Positions 1-13,589 of a DNA stretch of 64,000 bases are shown piece after piece. The DNA lies in assembly GCA_947247005.1 (NCBI GenBank), contig OX365949.1:7140001-7204000 (forward strand). The letters are read 5' to 3'. Under the pieces are notes generated by a model. It was not told where the DNA came from. It searched no databases and was given only the letters and a program-made list of their open reading frames with translations. The DNA is from Spisula solida. Lineage: Eukaryota > Mollusca > Bivalvia > Venerida > Mactridae. Every line of letters starts with the position of its first letter. Positions within the stretch are counted from its first letter, which is position 1. The translations under genes and the position numbers were made by a program.

Positions 1-439
1 AGTACTGTACTGTTGGCTTTGTTGTGTCACTTTGTAGAGTAAAAACGAGTTCCATTTACCAATAGAACAAAAGCACATGTCATGCAGACGACGGCGAATG
101 CATGTTGCTTAACGAATGCCGACGTATGGGTAGTATCGTAAATATTCTCAAATAGCAGTCTGTTATTTTAGCGTAGCGTTGTTAATTATAAAACATGGTC
201 TCACCGAAGATGAAACATTGATCGAAATTATCGTTCCATTGTACATGTAGCATATACGGGGGTTACAGATGATTGTCTTCCTTCTGTTTGATTTTTGGTA
301 TTGAGGTAATAAACATCGGGTTTTTTCTGAAGTTTGGCAATGGATATTTTCAAATTGATTGATTGATAGCTCCGATGAATATCCTTTCCCTTATTGAAGA
401 CCATTTGTGGTTTGTCCTAGACATTAAATTGCCAATGGA

Positions 440-795
440 TTATTGAAGATGTCGTCACTTTTTGATGGTTTTTATTTTTGTGTCATTTTATGAGAGCAGC
501 AGAACACAAACAATTTCTGGTGACAAAACATACTGATTGTCTTCACAGAAACAGTACACTCATTATCTACAAACTCTTTTTTGACGCTTCTGGAGGGTGA
601 CTGACCATCAAAAAGCCAATCACTACGACCACTTCACATTTGTTGATTTTGGTTCTAACCATATCGTTAAAAACAAATTGTCATTGTATACGTCCTTTGA
701 CACATAACTATACGTGGTTTAAAGTCAAGTTATTTCATTTATATCGGGTTAGGATGAACATATCCGATGTTCAACTCCATACAAATGTAAGTGAG
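440..795. repeat. Dispersed repeat, copy 1 (pair with 6790-7125)
   Basis: This stretch and 6790-7125 share ordered blocks of similarity in the same orientation. Both have a segment around 'cagaaac.gta', then 'aaaaagcca', and near the end 'tttatatcgggt' followed by 'atgaacatatc'. The copies are diverged, with indels, and neither carries a usable reading frame. It looks like an old interspersed element of unknown class. The outer limits are approximate. Confidence 0.5.
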
Positions 796-1023
796 GACCA
801 GTCGTATACAAACGAAAAATCATTAGTTTCGATACAGTAAGAATAAACAATAGTCGTTGTAAAGTTTGTACATTATAATTCTAAGACTACTGTTGGTTCC
901 ATAAGTAATACTAATGACGGAACTGTCCCATTCAAAAGAATAGGGGAGGCTTGTTTTATACATACTAAATAGATACCTACAATCAATAGAATAATACTTG
1001 AAAACCAGTTTTCACATCGTTTT

Positions 1024-1098
1024 TGTTAGTCGAGTGAGTTAGCATGCCGCTATTATACCAGTAATTTTGTTCAATCTCACCACTGGTTCGACACCCAT
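1024..1098 (+). repeat. tRNA-like SINE head, fragment
   Basis: A box-A-like stretch ('tagtcgagtgagttagcatg') is followed about 35 bases later by a box-B-like 'ctggttcgacaccc'. This is the internal RNA polymerase III promoter layout of tRNA-derived SINEs. No acceptor stem or cloverleaf can be closed, so it is not called as a tRNA gene. Confidence 0.4.
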
Positions 1099-1411
1099 CC
1101 AAGGTACTTAAATTTTAAAGTTTGTTTTTATCTTTTTACGAGTACCTCATTTTTTATTTGAAACTAATATAATAACATACACGAATTAAGGTATGCAGTA
1201 CGTAGATGAATTTTTGTGTTATGATTTCATTCTTTATCAAGTCGTATTTCAATTATTTTAGTTTTATATACAGTACAACACTCATACAATCGTTTTTAAT
1301 ATATTCACTACAACATAAAACTTTGATCACTTTGAAGTATCGATTCATTAAAACAGCAGTATAATATAAGACTTTATAACATGGATACATGCAATAAAAA
1401 AAGTCGACCGA

Positions 1412-1492
1412 AGTGGGGATCGAACCTGCAACTCAGAATAAAATAGAACCTTAAAGGAAGTGAGGGTTTATCCACTACACTACCGTGCCTTT
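1412..1492 (-). repeat. tRNA-like SINE head, reverse strand
   Basis: On the reverse strand 'ggcacggtagtgtagtggat' (box A) is followed by 'gcaggttcgatccccac' (box B). Spacing and motifs fit a tRNA-derived SINE head. The window has several such heads (1024, 2268, 42335, 48985, 63805) that differ in sequence, so they may come from more than one SINE family or be old copies of one. Confidence 0.5.
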
Positions 1493-2267
1493 GATATACG
1501 GAATGAGATTTGCACACTATTTGATATCGTAACCATATAAAGTTTACCTGACGGGCGAGTTTATGTTTATAACTGTTCTCATTTGACTTTGAACGCACTA
1601 TAGTAGTGTGTTTGGGCAGGAGGTTAAATATTACCTGAGCCTCGTCGCTAACTGTTAAATCTGAACAGTTCATTGCTTCACAGTATTAATGTTTGTTTTC
1701 TTTTTGTTTCGGGATATTTTTACAAGATCCATTCCCAGCCAATCCGGGTTTGTTATAATTTGTCATTTTAGTTCATTCCAATCCTACGGCCACTGTGACG
1801 TTAGCCTTTCTATTTGGTAGTAAAGTAAGTATACTTCATTTGAAACTTATAGGTCAATAATGTTTATTATTGTCAATGGAAGCTTGTATATTCGGCACAT
1901 TCGGTATGGGTCCCTCCTAAACAGGGCAATGTATATTTGTACCAAAACAATACCCAATAAAGTGAAATATGTGTTTGACGTCTGTCACACCACATGCTGT
2001 ACACGCATTTGAAATAAGTTAGCATAGCTGTTGCATAGTTGTTGCAATGTAGTTTTAGTACATGTTCTAAATCTGTCGATATTTACCCCTACCTTCTAAT
2101 GTCATATTTGTGTACTGTTTGTGAGATATCGGAGCTCATATAGTCCGTGCATGATAATGTGGCAGTCACGTGACCCAATGTGGACAATGTCAATTGATTG
2201 AATTAGGTAAACCATGGTTAAGGTTTGTGATTATAAATCATTCTAACCATCCACCAATTCAAACATA

Positions 2268-2350
2268 CTTCATAGCCGAGTGGTTTAGTGCGTAGATACT
2301 TCCTGATGAGTTCGATATTTTTGGCCGCGAGTTCGAAACCTTGTCAAGTT
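2268..2350 (+). repeat. tRNA-like SINE head
   Basis: 'catagccgagtggtttagtg' matches a Ser/Leu-type tRNA box A, and 'gcgagttcgaaacc' about 45 bases on matches box B. A T-rich tract follows. The arms do not pair into an intact tRNA, so a SINE or tRNA pseudogene is the safer reading. Confidence 0.5.
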
Positions 2351-4037
2351 ATATGTATTTTTTTAATTTCTTTTTCTCATCTTTATAAATTTAAAAGCTA
2401 AGAGTTTTACAGAAAAATGGCTTAAATAATCAGTTCTATAGTATCCAATAGTGATACAAACGTGTAATTAAAGTTATTAAGTCTATTATTAAAGAGTGTA
2501 TAGCCTAAATATACATGTACACAATCAACGTGCTGTGAACACGTATTATAATTAAAGCACAAGAAACTACAGATACATTATCTGAGTGTGACTGTAACTC
2601 AGACCATGATGATGTAAAATTCTTTTGTATTGTAATGATTGTGTGTTCTTGTCATAAAAGTTTAATTGAATTAAAAACAATTTTATCATGACCATAACAA
2701 AATAAGAAAAATATATAATTAACAAATTATAAACTCTCTCGAAAAGAATATGAAAATAACATTAACAATATTGTGATGAATTCAAAAAATACTAAAGACT
2801 TCTTTGATGGGTTGAACTTGAATCGCTCAGTTACAATTCCTGTGCGTTACCACCTGGGCTATTACAGCATACATAACTACTTGCAATTATTTAGTGCTTA
2901 TATTACATTGTTATTAGTCAAGCATGACGATAAGGCCAAGCAATTTAACTGCCTGGATAACTGTCTATGTTAAATGTTAAATTTCGTCGTTGAATGGATG
3001 GTAAAGGATTAGCTGCACAAGGCAGTCATACTGGTCTGAAAGGTAAACAAACACTAGTCCATATTAAGTCTGTATTTAAACAGTTACCACTTACATAGTA
3101 TTTTATGAAACGGACAAAAAACAAACAATTACATTCTTTTAAAGTTATCTGTAATCCATATCATATATTACCTGTCGTGAAATAGACTGGACTGCCACAT
3201 TATCTAGTACGAACTATAATGTACCGGACATGATGGTAAACGAGGAAGAGATAGGAGGTCCAGACTGATAAAATATTTCTCTGCAAAACATTTGCACCCA
3301 GCATATACAAAGCTGTGGCTCTCATTTTGTTGATATGATACATAAAATTAATTTGCACCTACGCGTCAATTTCTCGACCATTTTACGGTTTTTGATGTTT
3401 CATGGTTCAATGAACCGCTGTTTTTAATTTTGAAGAAATAACTTTATTTATCCAGTCATGTGATAGTCAATACCATGTACACAACATTTCATGCAAAACT
3501 AATAAAAAACGTTATAACGGTAAAACCACGTGTGTACTTATAAGCTTTGCCGAGTGTATATGATGATGCATAGCTTAGGTAATGTAGGTTTAATGATGAT
3601 CTTGGCTATAATTATTTTTCTTTATTTTAAGATGTTTTGTGGGCTATTCTATTTTGACATATCTTATTTACGGTTTATCTGTCGGAATATGATAGTTTGA
3701 CGTATGCCTAATTAATAGTTTTTTTAAACAGATGGTGAGTTTATTAAACTTAATATATTATCATGAAGAGGTGAAGGACAAATAATACCTAAATGTATAC
3801 AATTACATAGACACGTATTGCTATACATTGTAACGTAAGATATACTGAAATATCAAGTCATAATAAAGTCTATATTTAAATACCTCAAAATAGTATACTT
3901 TTGTCTCACAAATATACTATTTAGTCATAGTATATTCGTTCGTTCAGCTCTTCGTAATTGTATACTGCTATAAAACTGTCGTTTATTAAAAAATAACAGT
4001 CACTAAAAAGTTCAATATTTACAAAAAAAATTTGCAG
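2351..4037. other. Intergenic, nothing recognised
   Basis: AT-rich sequence. Short open frames here (for example 2773-2973) lack coding character, splice context and recognisable motifs. No repeat structure stood out. Confidence 0.5.
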
Positions 4038-4265
4038 GCATATATTCTACATGTATATAAATATCGTGGTAAGAATAACGAAGTACAGCATACTACAATG
4101 ATGTCAAAGGGTGGTGGAGGTGGTTCCAGACATATGTATGGCACTAAAACTTCTAACATTAACACAGATACTCTCAATTCCAATGCTAATTCATTTGTCG
4201 ACAAATATGCGGAGAAGTCGGTGAACGAAGGCGAATCTGAGAGTTTGTTAGAAAAAGACATACAA
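4038..4265 (+). CDS. Possible coding exon, unrecognised protein
   Basis: An open frame runs into a good splice donor (CAA|gtaagt at 4265/4266), leaving phase 0. Upstream, 'tttgcag' before 4038 and 'gtacag' just before 4089 could each be an acceptor, though neither has a strong pyrimidine tract. Alternatively ATG codons at 4098 and 4101 may start the protein, the second with A at -3. From 4098 the exon encodes 56 residues: a Gly run near the start (about residues 5-9), a Ser/Asn/Thr-rich middle, and an acidic Glu/Ser-rich end with low hydrophobicity, as in a disordered N-terminal segment. Codon composition is richer in G and C than the surroundings. I do not recognise the family, and no downstream exon could be linked to it. 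An antisense frame across it is treated as a shadow. Confidence 0.4.
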
Positions 4266-6789
4266 GTAAGTTTTTGTTACTAATTAGTCTTTTACTGGAG
4301 CATCAAACGAAACTTTTTAATCATTGGGCCAGGTGTCAACGAGAAATGTCACCCGCTAACGAAGTTAAAAAGGGTAAATACTTGAGTTATATTATTATGT
4401 GTCTGTTGCTTCGTTAAATGCTTACCCATTGGCTGGTTTGAAGAGATTTGAATAACGCAATCATCACATGTATATTTTCAAGAATCGACGATGTTAATCA
4501 AATCGAAATGATAGTCTTAGCTTTGTGTTAAACTATTTTCAAAACGTATTTTAGGTATTATAGTACATGTAATGCACGTTAAGGGGAATGTTCATCAAAA
4601 CGTGAAAGTGTGCTCCTTTGACTCGTGGTTGCTGGAAGCAAGTTGTAGCCAATTTAGGAGCACATTTTGAGAACGCAACTGTTGAATCCAAATTAATTCT
4701 GCTTCGATACACAAGTATAACATACACTTCAAACTGAAAACTTTATTTGTTTAGACCCCGAAAAAGACGATTTATACCAGAATTCTCTTATCACTTCAGT
4801 CGCACGACACACTAAGTAACAATATAATAGGAAATAGGCAGCACTCAACTTAACCAGCCAAACACAGAAAACATAAAAACATCACATACCACATATACGC
4901 GGCACAATGCCAACTCAGAGATTGAACGAGAAAATAAACTTGACCGCTGACCTGGTTTCAGTTAAAAAATCAAGGACGAGAGAGCTTTTAGTAACATTCG
5001 TTTTAAAACACTCATAAAGACAATAATGAAGTATTAGATTTAGACAGGTGATGGTTAATGGAACGAAATATGATTCCATACCTTTTAGACCCATTTGTTG
5101 TACAAGGATTACTTCAGACATTAGATGTCTTGATTTGGATTAGTAAATGTGATCATTGCGATTCTGGAATTATTCGTCTTTTGCTAATTGCTATGTACTG
5201 TATTTGCGTTTAAAAATATCTCTTCAGATGATTCGATAGAAATCTAACTAGGCAAGATGGGTTGCGTTAACTACAAAATTGCGTTTTGTTAGTCATTAGA
5301 GAACTAATCTGTCATTTAGTCATAATCGTTTATGCCGGGACAATAATGTTGGCATACTTCGAAATAGTCCGTTAATTGGCTGGTTCAGCAATTTGATTGG
5401 TTAATAATCGGAATTATCTGTCTGTGACGTCATACTAGTACAATAACAGTGTATAAAATAGCCGCGATAATCGTCTTGTCGCACTAATGGCTGTATATAT
5501 TGAACATCCAATTCGAATGGTCTCTTTTCGTGCACGAAAAATATCAACTTTCTATTATTATGACATAAAGAGCCATACATGCTATCCCAAAAACATCACA
5601 AACATGTGTGAAATAGCCATTTCTCTGTCTGGTCATTGGCATTAATAATATATTAGTGTTGAAAGCATGATACCGTTTCAATGTAAAAACAAAATATTAG
5701 TTTTCATTTATGAACATGTCTCCTTTTCTCTGTTGCTCGCTTCGGGTTTATATTTGCTACAATCCGATTAAAAGACATTTTAATGCCACCTTGCGGATAC
5801 CAATAAATTGTTATTTATAGCCTTATTATATTGTTCGCTGTATCTTTTAAGTAATTTGGTTTTCTTCTGAATATCAAATGTTCTCCATCGGTCATTCGTA
5901 TACATAATACTCCAGCGCATTGATACGAACGCTACTTCTACCGTAATTATACGTTGTCTAGTGTTGGATATCGTTCTTTTGTGGCCGTTATTACAGCTGC
6001 ACCATGTCTTTAAATTATCACTGCCTCTTGTCTGAGTAGACACTTGTGATTAGGATAACATTTATTTGTAGTTGCTAGACATTGCTCTGGTCATTTTAGA
6101 AGGTTGTATGTAATTCCATTGGTTGTGCAAATGTCGTTTAAAATTGTCTGCATCGATTCAAAGTTGACTGAATACTGAAGGTTAACTACTGTACTTGCTT
6201 CAATATATTTTGTCGCATAGTAACCTCAACCAGGTTTGCTGACAGAACTTATTGTACTATTGAATATTTAGGCGGGTATGCATGCACTGACACGTCACAT
6301 GTGTCGCCAAAACCCTTTAACGATGTTGAGTGAGAAGGTTTTAGGAACGTTTATCGACATGTGACGTTCTGCATCTGGTTCCCGTTTTATAGCTTTATCT
6401 TATTATAAGTTACAGATTACGTGGAACTTCGTTCATATTACATATATTATGAAAATGAGCTACGTGAACGCTACCTAAACTGTCACAAATGAACTGGACG
6501 GGATGATGTACTATTATCAGATTTTAAAGGAGACTTAAAACTTCTTCAGACGCCTTTCGCGCTTAAAGCTCTAAATTCGTTGTCAATCCGACCCAAGTAT
6601 AATATGCTGGGCTGGTGTTCACCAAGCTGGTGAAAACCGAGTGTTTTTCAGAGTTTGGCCTCCACCATTGACGAAATTACTTAATTGGTAGTGCCGAAGG
6701 ATACTCCTACCTTCATTGAAATCCCCATTTTGGTTATTGGAGTTATCCTAGTTATCATATACCCAATCTGTACGATTATTGAAGGAATC
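4266..6789. other. Intergenic or intronic, nothing recognised
   Basis: AT-rich sequence without coding signals. If the exon ending at 4265 is real, this would be its first intron. The frames at 4915-5121 and 5780-6043 (-) have no motif or splice support. Confidence 0.4.
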
Positions 6790-7125
6790 GTTACTTTTGG
6801 TCATGTTTTAATAGTTTAATAGTGTCATTTCACTTATTAGTGAAACAGAACGTAAAACACCCTTCTAGTGACGAAAAATACTGATATTCTTCGCAGAAAC
6901 GGTATGTCCTTGATATGTTAACACCTGCTTGGTGGTTCGTAAGGAGTACTTGGCCTTCAAAAAGCCAAACGGTACACCTCTACAGAATTCCTGATTTCGA
7001 CTCGAATCATATTGCAAACAGACCAAACAGTAAGTACATATGTTACCTGTCACATTACTATACGCGGTTCAAAAGAGTTCTTTGATTTATATCGGGTCAG
7101 CATGAACATATCGGATATTCAACAG
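6790..7125. repeat. Dispersed repeat, copy 2 (pair with 440-795)
   Basis: Same orientation and block order as 440-795, including 'cttcaaaaagccaaac' and the terminal 'tttatatcgggtcagcatga'. The copy is diverged and has no open frame of its own. Limits are approximate. Confidence 0.5.
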
Positions 7126-7617
7126 TGTTCAAACAAAAGTGGGGCACCTTTTCGTTATGCATATTTATTGAAATTTTCACTATCTTAAATCGTTAAGGTA
7201 TACAATTTGTATCGGCTATTAGGTTAAACAAAGTGTGCGAACTATAGACAGAAACACATAGAAAGTGTTGCTAGACTAGAACTCATTTCCACACAAATCA
7301 TAATTAAGAGGTGGAATGACACTATCTTCAGTCCATTGTCTCGGTAGATCAATTGACTTGCTCGGAGTTCGAACCATCTACATATACGACCTTATTTCTT
7401 GGTTAACTGATATTAATCAAAGAACTGGAGATGAGATAGTGGCATGCGCGTTAAAGAGGCAAGATACTTTATTAATTTTTAATTACAGGAGAGTGGAATT
7501 AAATATGCATATATGACATGTACAGTTACATGTGGATACATTAGACATGTGCGTTTATTATTGCTTTATATATAATCATGCTCTATATATCATGCCTCTG
7601 GTTTGTTGCCAAATAGA

Positions 7618-7674
7618 TACGTCTCGTCAGCTATAAATACGTCTCGTCAGCTATAAATACGTCTAGTCAGCATT
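7618..7674. repeat. 20-bp tandem repeat, ~2.8 copies
   Basis: The unit 'atacgtctcgtcagctataa' is repeated with period 20. The third copy has one C-to-A change and is incomplete. It is a small local duplication. Confidence 0.85.
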
Positions 7675-7679
7675 GGTTG

Positions 7680-10600
7680 TGTAAGTTGTATATTAGTGAA
7701 GGTATATGATAGACTTGACCAGCACCAGCCTATAGTAAAAGCAAAACCAAGTCATATACATGAATATACACGAGTAGTGTCTCGAATGAGTCTGCCGAGA
7801 GTGTATTAAATTGCTGGGTTCAACATTGTTACCACTAATTAAAATGGCGTACCAAAAACTACAAAATGATGCATGTATATTGTCAGTCAGCGAGATAAAG
7901 AGGAAAAACTGACTTCATGTACTTCAGTCACTATCTAGAGGAGTTGGAAGGCATTGTGGTATTATTTGTATTTTTAGGTCGACAAAGTATGTGAAGTATG
8001 AGCCATTATGGAAATATTATATCATGATAGCTTCCGCCATTACTATATGAAGTGAATTATAGCTCTTTCAAGATTGGATTGACATTCACTTTATTATTTA
8101 GGCCAAATAAAACATTTGAGTGTTTCAGGAAACATGGTGAAAATTATTGGTTCAGTAACTTTATAACTATTTCATTTGTTTATCTTGAAATACAGTCGAG
8201 AAATTTTCATCTTTTACAAGCTAAATTGAATAGAATTGACTTATTCTCGTTTTTCTATTTACAACGAATAATTATTTGAAGGAGTTATCTGTAGCGGAAA
8301 TAAACCGTGAGCAATTCGCATTTGCAAGAAGAGGACGTCACATGATGCATTATCCATGCATATAAAAATGAATATAAGCTAAACAAATAATTATAAATTT
8401 TACTGAATACGTTTATTTGTATTTACTTTTTATACATGCACATGAAGTATTATATTGTATAGTATTAGTGAGTATCTAAAACAAAGAGCAGTAGATCAAA
8501 GTTATTAAAGACAGAAAGAAAGAAATACAATAGAAAGAAATAAGAAAAAAAGAAAGAAAGAAAGATAGAAAGAAAGATGGAAAGCAGGAGAATATACTTG
8601 CATGCGGTCAAACGGTTGTGCGACGTTTCAGTATTTGTTCTGTCGTATTGGTGTAAACGACCAAGTGATACCAATTTGCTTCAAGACGGTGCAGTGACAA
8701 CATGACTTCACAAAAGCCTACCAAACTAGGATATCGAACCACTGTCTTGTTTCATAACAACAAACAAGCCACCACAAATGGTTCCAACAGACGGAAACCA
8801 ACATTCAACAAATGGAAAGTGTTTGTTTAATTGTTAAGACGGACGCCACGAGAAATGAACTATCGAGAATGATAGATTAACAAGTTAACGAAACTTGTTT
8901 TAAAATTGGCTTAAATTAATTAATAATCAACCGGAAACAGACAATTTTCCCCAGGTGTTTTTACATCCTTTGTACTTGATGCAATGTGAAAAGACAACGC
9001 AATCCACAGCACGCATGGACCGATCCATTGGATACGGATGCGCCAAACAACATGACCAGTAATTCTCGATGTGTCTTAATACAACACTAAATCCACGAGT
9101 AAATCTAACCAAAACCAGTCTACAAAACTAGTTACCGAACGACTGCCTGTAGTATTATGACTAATGAAAGAAACTAAAATGTATTAAGCGCCGTTTGTCT
9201 TAAACGGTCGGTTTCAATTCCTCTCACTTGCATTTTTCTTATGTTTATTGTTACTAACGAATGTACGTTTAAATATTTATTAAAACCTTATGCATGTACT
9301 TTTAAAAATGTGTGTGAACGTCTTCTCTTGAGTTCAGGAAGTTCTTGTAGCATTAGAGGGATCACAATAAACTAGAATTTTGCTGACTTTACACACATAA
9401 TAGAAAAGTCACGATTACCTTACAGAAACACGGATTTCAAATAATTCGTCACGCAGAAGAATCATAAACCGGGACAATTATGTATGAGAAAACGAAATTC
9501 TAGCAACGCAAGTCTTATTACGGACCCGTAAATTGGTATCGTCTTTGACACTCCTAATGATGTATCACATGTCTGTCTAGACGCGCACACTAGTTCCATT
9601 GTCTCAGCTTTATTCCCTCTTGTTTCTGATTCCTTTTGAAGAGTTATAAAAACGCAATGACAATTTTCAGCTAGTATTTAAGGAGTGTTCCGTCTGTCTC
9701 TGACTGGTGTAAATCCTACAGTGGACATGTTTATACCAAAAATACGTGCTGGGTCTTATATTGAAAATCTAAGCAATTTTAGACACGCTGATGTCATCTT
9801 ACATCCGCCTTCTGTCTATTGGATCAACTATCACCACGTGAGATTGAATTAAATACGCTTACATAAGATCATTATGTTTTGTATCGAAGATGTTGAATTT
9901 GTTGAGTCTCAGAGTCTGTTGTCGTATATGGCAATTCTAGGAATGTCGGGTGATTAGGGGAGAGAGTACATCATAATGCTTTGCTTTCTGTATCCACCGA
10001 ATTTACCATCAGGACGTACTGGCGCTTCATGTTTTTCTTTTGAAATCTATAAATTCATTACCTGTTGACTTTGTTGGCAATTTCTTCGAAGGAACATTTG
10101 TATATACAATGTAACCACAAATGGTTTCAAATGCCAATTACTAGCAACAGACAAAACTAATGCAGAATGTCCAAATTTGTACGACATCCGAATTAAGTAT
10201 ATTTGTATCCACTTTTCTATGGTTTCAGACACTTAAGAATCAACACACTATTACAAAAAGTAATAGCGAAAGACTGTTAAAAGTTTGGAACATGGTCTCT
10301 GCATGAATTGACAAAATGATTTCGTCTAGGTAGTTTTTTTTGTATAAATATAGTTGTTTATTTGAACGCATTGGTGTGTTGGCGTTATTTATAAAATGTT
10401 CCAAGGGTTTCAGTCACCCATATTGAGTGTCCAAGAATTTATATTTTATGAAAGATTCAAAGTAAAATAGTTTAGCGTTATATAATGCCATACAGTGTAC
10501 GTAAATTGCTTTATACCATGTGCCTTCAGAGAGTGTACATGTGGTAGAAGGTCGGATAAAATAGTTATGAATTTTCCTGTTTTGGTTATAAAATCCCGTA

Positions 10601-11788
10601 AAAGTGAATTTAGTTAACAAAATATGCTTGAGAATTATAAGGAAATGTGTCAATTTGTCATAAAAAGAAACATCCTCCTTAATAAAGTTATGATTATGTC
10701 ACCACAAAGCCTTAACATTGCTTGTTTTAAATAAAAGCTTTACCATAATGTTGTTTTAAGCACACAATACCACTTGATATTGTTTCTGACAACACCACCT
10801 TTTAAAACAAATAATCACTTGCTACACTTTTAGGGGTCAAAACAAAACAAATCAATATTGCGGCTCTGGCAACCCTAACTTTCTAGTTGTGTCTCTTCCT
10901 TGAATTATTAGGGTATTTTCTTGGACCCGCCGCGGATCGTCGTTATCCAGTACCAAAATGTCCCTTACCAACTCCTATTCTTTTTCGGCATTCTACCAGA
11001 ACTGCAATGATAATTTGTTTTGGTCTCATTTACAAATAGTAGGAACATAAGTCCCAATATAATACTTTTCATTATTATTATACTTGGTCCAAAACATATA
11101 CGTTACAGTTATTAGGTAACGCTTGCGCTGAGATTAACATGAAAAGACTATTGATTAGTGAAAAGATTAGTGAAAATACCTAAAAAATTGTATTACCAGG
11201 GGAAGCAACTTTTTCATCGACGGGAAACGTCATTCATAGCTGAATAGTCTCCCTGGTTGTCCAAAAGTTTTGAGAATCATACGTCTGTTAATGAAATGAA
11301 TAAAAGTGGTATGGTGGAGGATTACATGTATGTTATATTTGCAACGTTTGAAACATGTACAGTGCTACACCAGTAAAATATATAATAACACATGTCAACA
11401 CAAAACGGTAACCCAGCCCTTCCATAGAATTTAAAGGTGCTGGGGCAATATTGGTGGTGTGTTTAAAGAAATCCACAATAATCCAAAAGCTATTAACCAC
11501 CCTTTTACATAATGTAAGTCATGATCACTAAAATAACACAATGCAGACCAAGATATAATGGTTCTAACGTTATTATTTCAGGCGTTAGGGAAGCTGATTC
11601 TGGTTTTAAGGCGTTGTGGTACCTCAGCAACGACTGTGCCCGAGTACTGGCCTACTGACCGTATTTGCTTTCTCATATATTACTTCACATCCCACATCTA
11701 CAAACATGCATATAGTTAGCGTTTTATGTAGTTTTAGCATACACACCTTCCTATTTATTTGGTCGGTGAACAAACTTCATTTAGATAA
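7680..11788. other. Intergenic; purine microsatellite at about 8500-8582
   Basis: Mostly featureless AT-rich DNA. A (GAAA)n-like purine tract lies at about 8510-8582. Scattered phrases resembling tRNA box B (for example about 8729-8745 reverse) lack a matching box A. No exon could be supported. Confidence 0.5.
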
Positions 11789-11792
11789 TACA

Positions 11793-12843
11793 CTTAGCGT
11801 CAAAAGTTTTGCAAATAAAATGAAAATCCTAAAATATTTAATAGTTAGCTTGAACGAACTTTTTTTATCTACATATCGTTAGTATTTTTTTAGATTTTTT
11901 AAACTATTGCCGTCCTTTTCCATCTCGCTTGAATGATCACATGTTCGAAAAATGGTTAATCGTCTAAGCATGCACGCGCGAATCGGGTATTTCATTTTCA
12001 ACTTGATGTGCAATGAACACGTTCTTAAGACATGTCTGTGATCCAAAATACACAATTTGTTTTTTAATTAAGCTAGTTAAAGTAATTACCAGTATGGGTA
12101 ATGGTGAACATAATCGTGTATATGACATGCTAAATGTTGGTGTTTCACTAAGCCTACTTTCTATCGCATTAAACTGTCATGTCTTTATCATTAATATACT
12201 CTGGTATCAGCTCCAACAGACACATCGTGAATATGACATACCACGTGATGATAGGTCAAGGGTCAATATAACGGATATAGACAGGTCATCTGCTAACACT
12301 TTAGCACAATATTCAACGATATTGTTGTGGCTTAACCATAGTCAATTATACAGTTAAATCAATATAAACTTGCATTCAAATTCTGTTTTATTTAAACGAA
12401 TAAATAATAAAAAATATCACCATTTGGGTAAAACCATGTTACGATCACTTATCAATTATGGCCAAAGAACGACGATTCTTACCTCCCTTGCACTATACAA
12501 TAGTAATAATGGTAGAATACTCTTAAAAAAAATGCTGCCATGCTAATTTAACGACCAACATGTTGCTGACATGCTCAATAAATAGAAAGGATATAATATA
12601 CCATATTATGGTACCAACACGTGTACAACATGTGCTGAATGTAATGTGTATTTTTGAAATGTCGGGTTGTATCATACACGGTGTTCATATGGAAAACAAC
12701 TTTTTTTTAATTTGATAATTGTTACGAATTTATATCGGCTATATATCAATGTACACATGTGTAGTTGTATCAGACTAAACTAGATTGTGATTCCAATATA
12801 AAAAGACAAAAGCATGTTGATTTGCGAAACTTTTGACGGTCAG
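11793..12843 (+). mobile_element. Tc1/mariner-like element remnant, copy 1
   Basis: The ends form imperfect terminal inverted repeats beginning CTTAGCGTCAAAAG on the left and, reading inward, CTGACCGTCAAAAG on the right. The right flank is TA and the left flank is CA, so a TA target duplication has one mutated side. At about 1.05 kb it is shorter than an autonomous Tc1 element. A related copy lies inverted at 26293-27388, and the subterminal 'tacacatgtgtagttgta' is shared by both. It carries only a decayed N-terminal transposase segment (separate entry), so it is probably immobile. Confidence 0.75.
12094..12300 (+). pseudogene. Tc1-like transposase, N-terminal DNA-binding part, decayed
   Basis: The translated segment, after MGNGEHNRVYDML, follows the paired-type helix-turn-helix of Tc1-like transposases. 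It has a 'ML.aG.S' helix, an 'IAL.C....I..LW' recognition helix, and then the 'QQT...D.PR...R' linker that precedes the second helix-turn-helix. The GRPR hook is degenerate (DDRSR) and the frame stops at 12357. No DDE/DDD catalytic region is found before the right inverted repeat. The same segment is preserved in the inverted copy at 26.9-27.1 kb, so both copies probably descend from one already deleted element. Confidence 0.6.
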
Positions 12844-12847
12844 TATA

Positions 12848-13589
12848 GATACATGTTAATATGCATAATAAGCTTTCAAGTGTGAACGTATATACGTAAC
12901 ATCAAAAGTTGGGGTCATGACGGTAACAAAAAGACGTTCGTTTTAACAACGTTATAATGAACAATGACATACTTCGGTCGAGTATTTGTGGCAGGGAGGA
13001 TTTCAATGCCCGAGTTTTTCCATCAAATTTCAGATGTCTTGCTGAGAATACATTTTAACCGGTCTTTTTTCTCCTTCAACGGATAAGTGTTTTCTCTCTC
13101 TGTCTCATTTTTAGAATTATGTTTCTGGCATTATCAGCATTTTTGTTAGCTCTTTGCAAAAGACAAAGTCGATCTGTTGACTCATTTCCAATGACCCTCA
13201 ACTTTTGACGTTACGTCATACTCCACTATGGAAGTTGCCATTTGCATGTATGTTCTTCGTCACATCTCTTATACTGGTGCGAAATAGCATTATATATATC
13301 GTACATGTAAGTGCATTATTTCAAAAGAGGGGATTCCAAACATAGCTTTTTAAGCATGACTGTATAACATTCGTCACATCTGTTTTGCTGGTATCATATA
13401 CATGCAGTACATGTATCAAACAATAATTATTCTTAAACAAGAAATGTGTCGATTCCAAAAACAGTTTTTTTTAAACAAGGGTCATAACTCTGCTGAAACT
13501 AATTCATATATACAAACACCAGTAATGGGCCACGACCATACCTGAAACCGTTTTGTGATACATGTAAACAAACAACAATTTTAAAACTA
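12848..13589. other. Intergenic, nothing recognised
   Basis: AT-rich DNA between the Tc1-like remnant and the minisatellite. No coding or repeat signal was seen. Confidence 0.5.

Noticed and set aside
1024..2350. tRNA genes
   Set aside because: Box A and box B are present, but the acceptor and anticodon arms do not pair. SINE heads are the better explanation.
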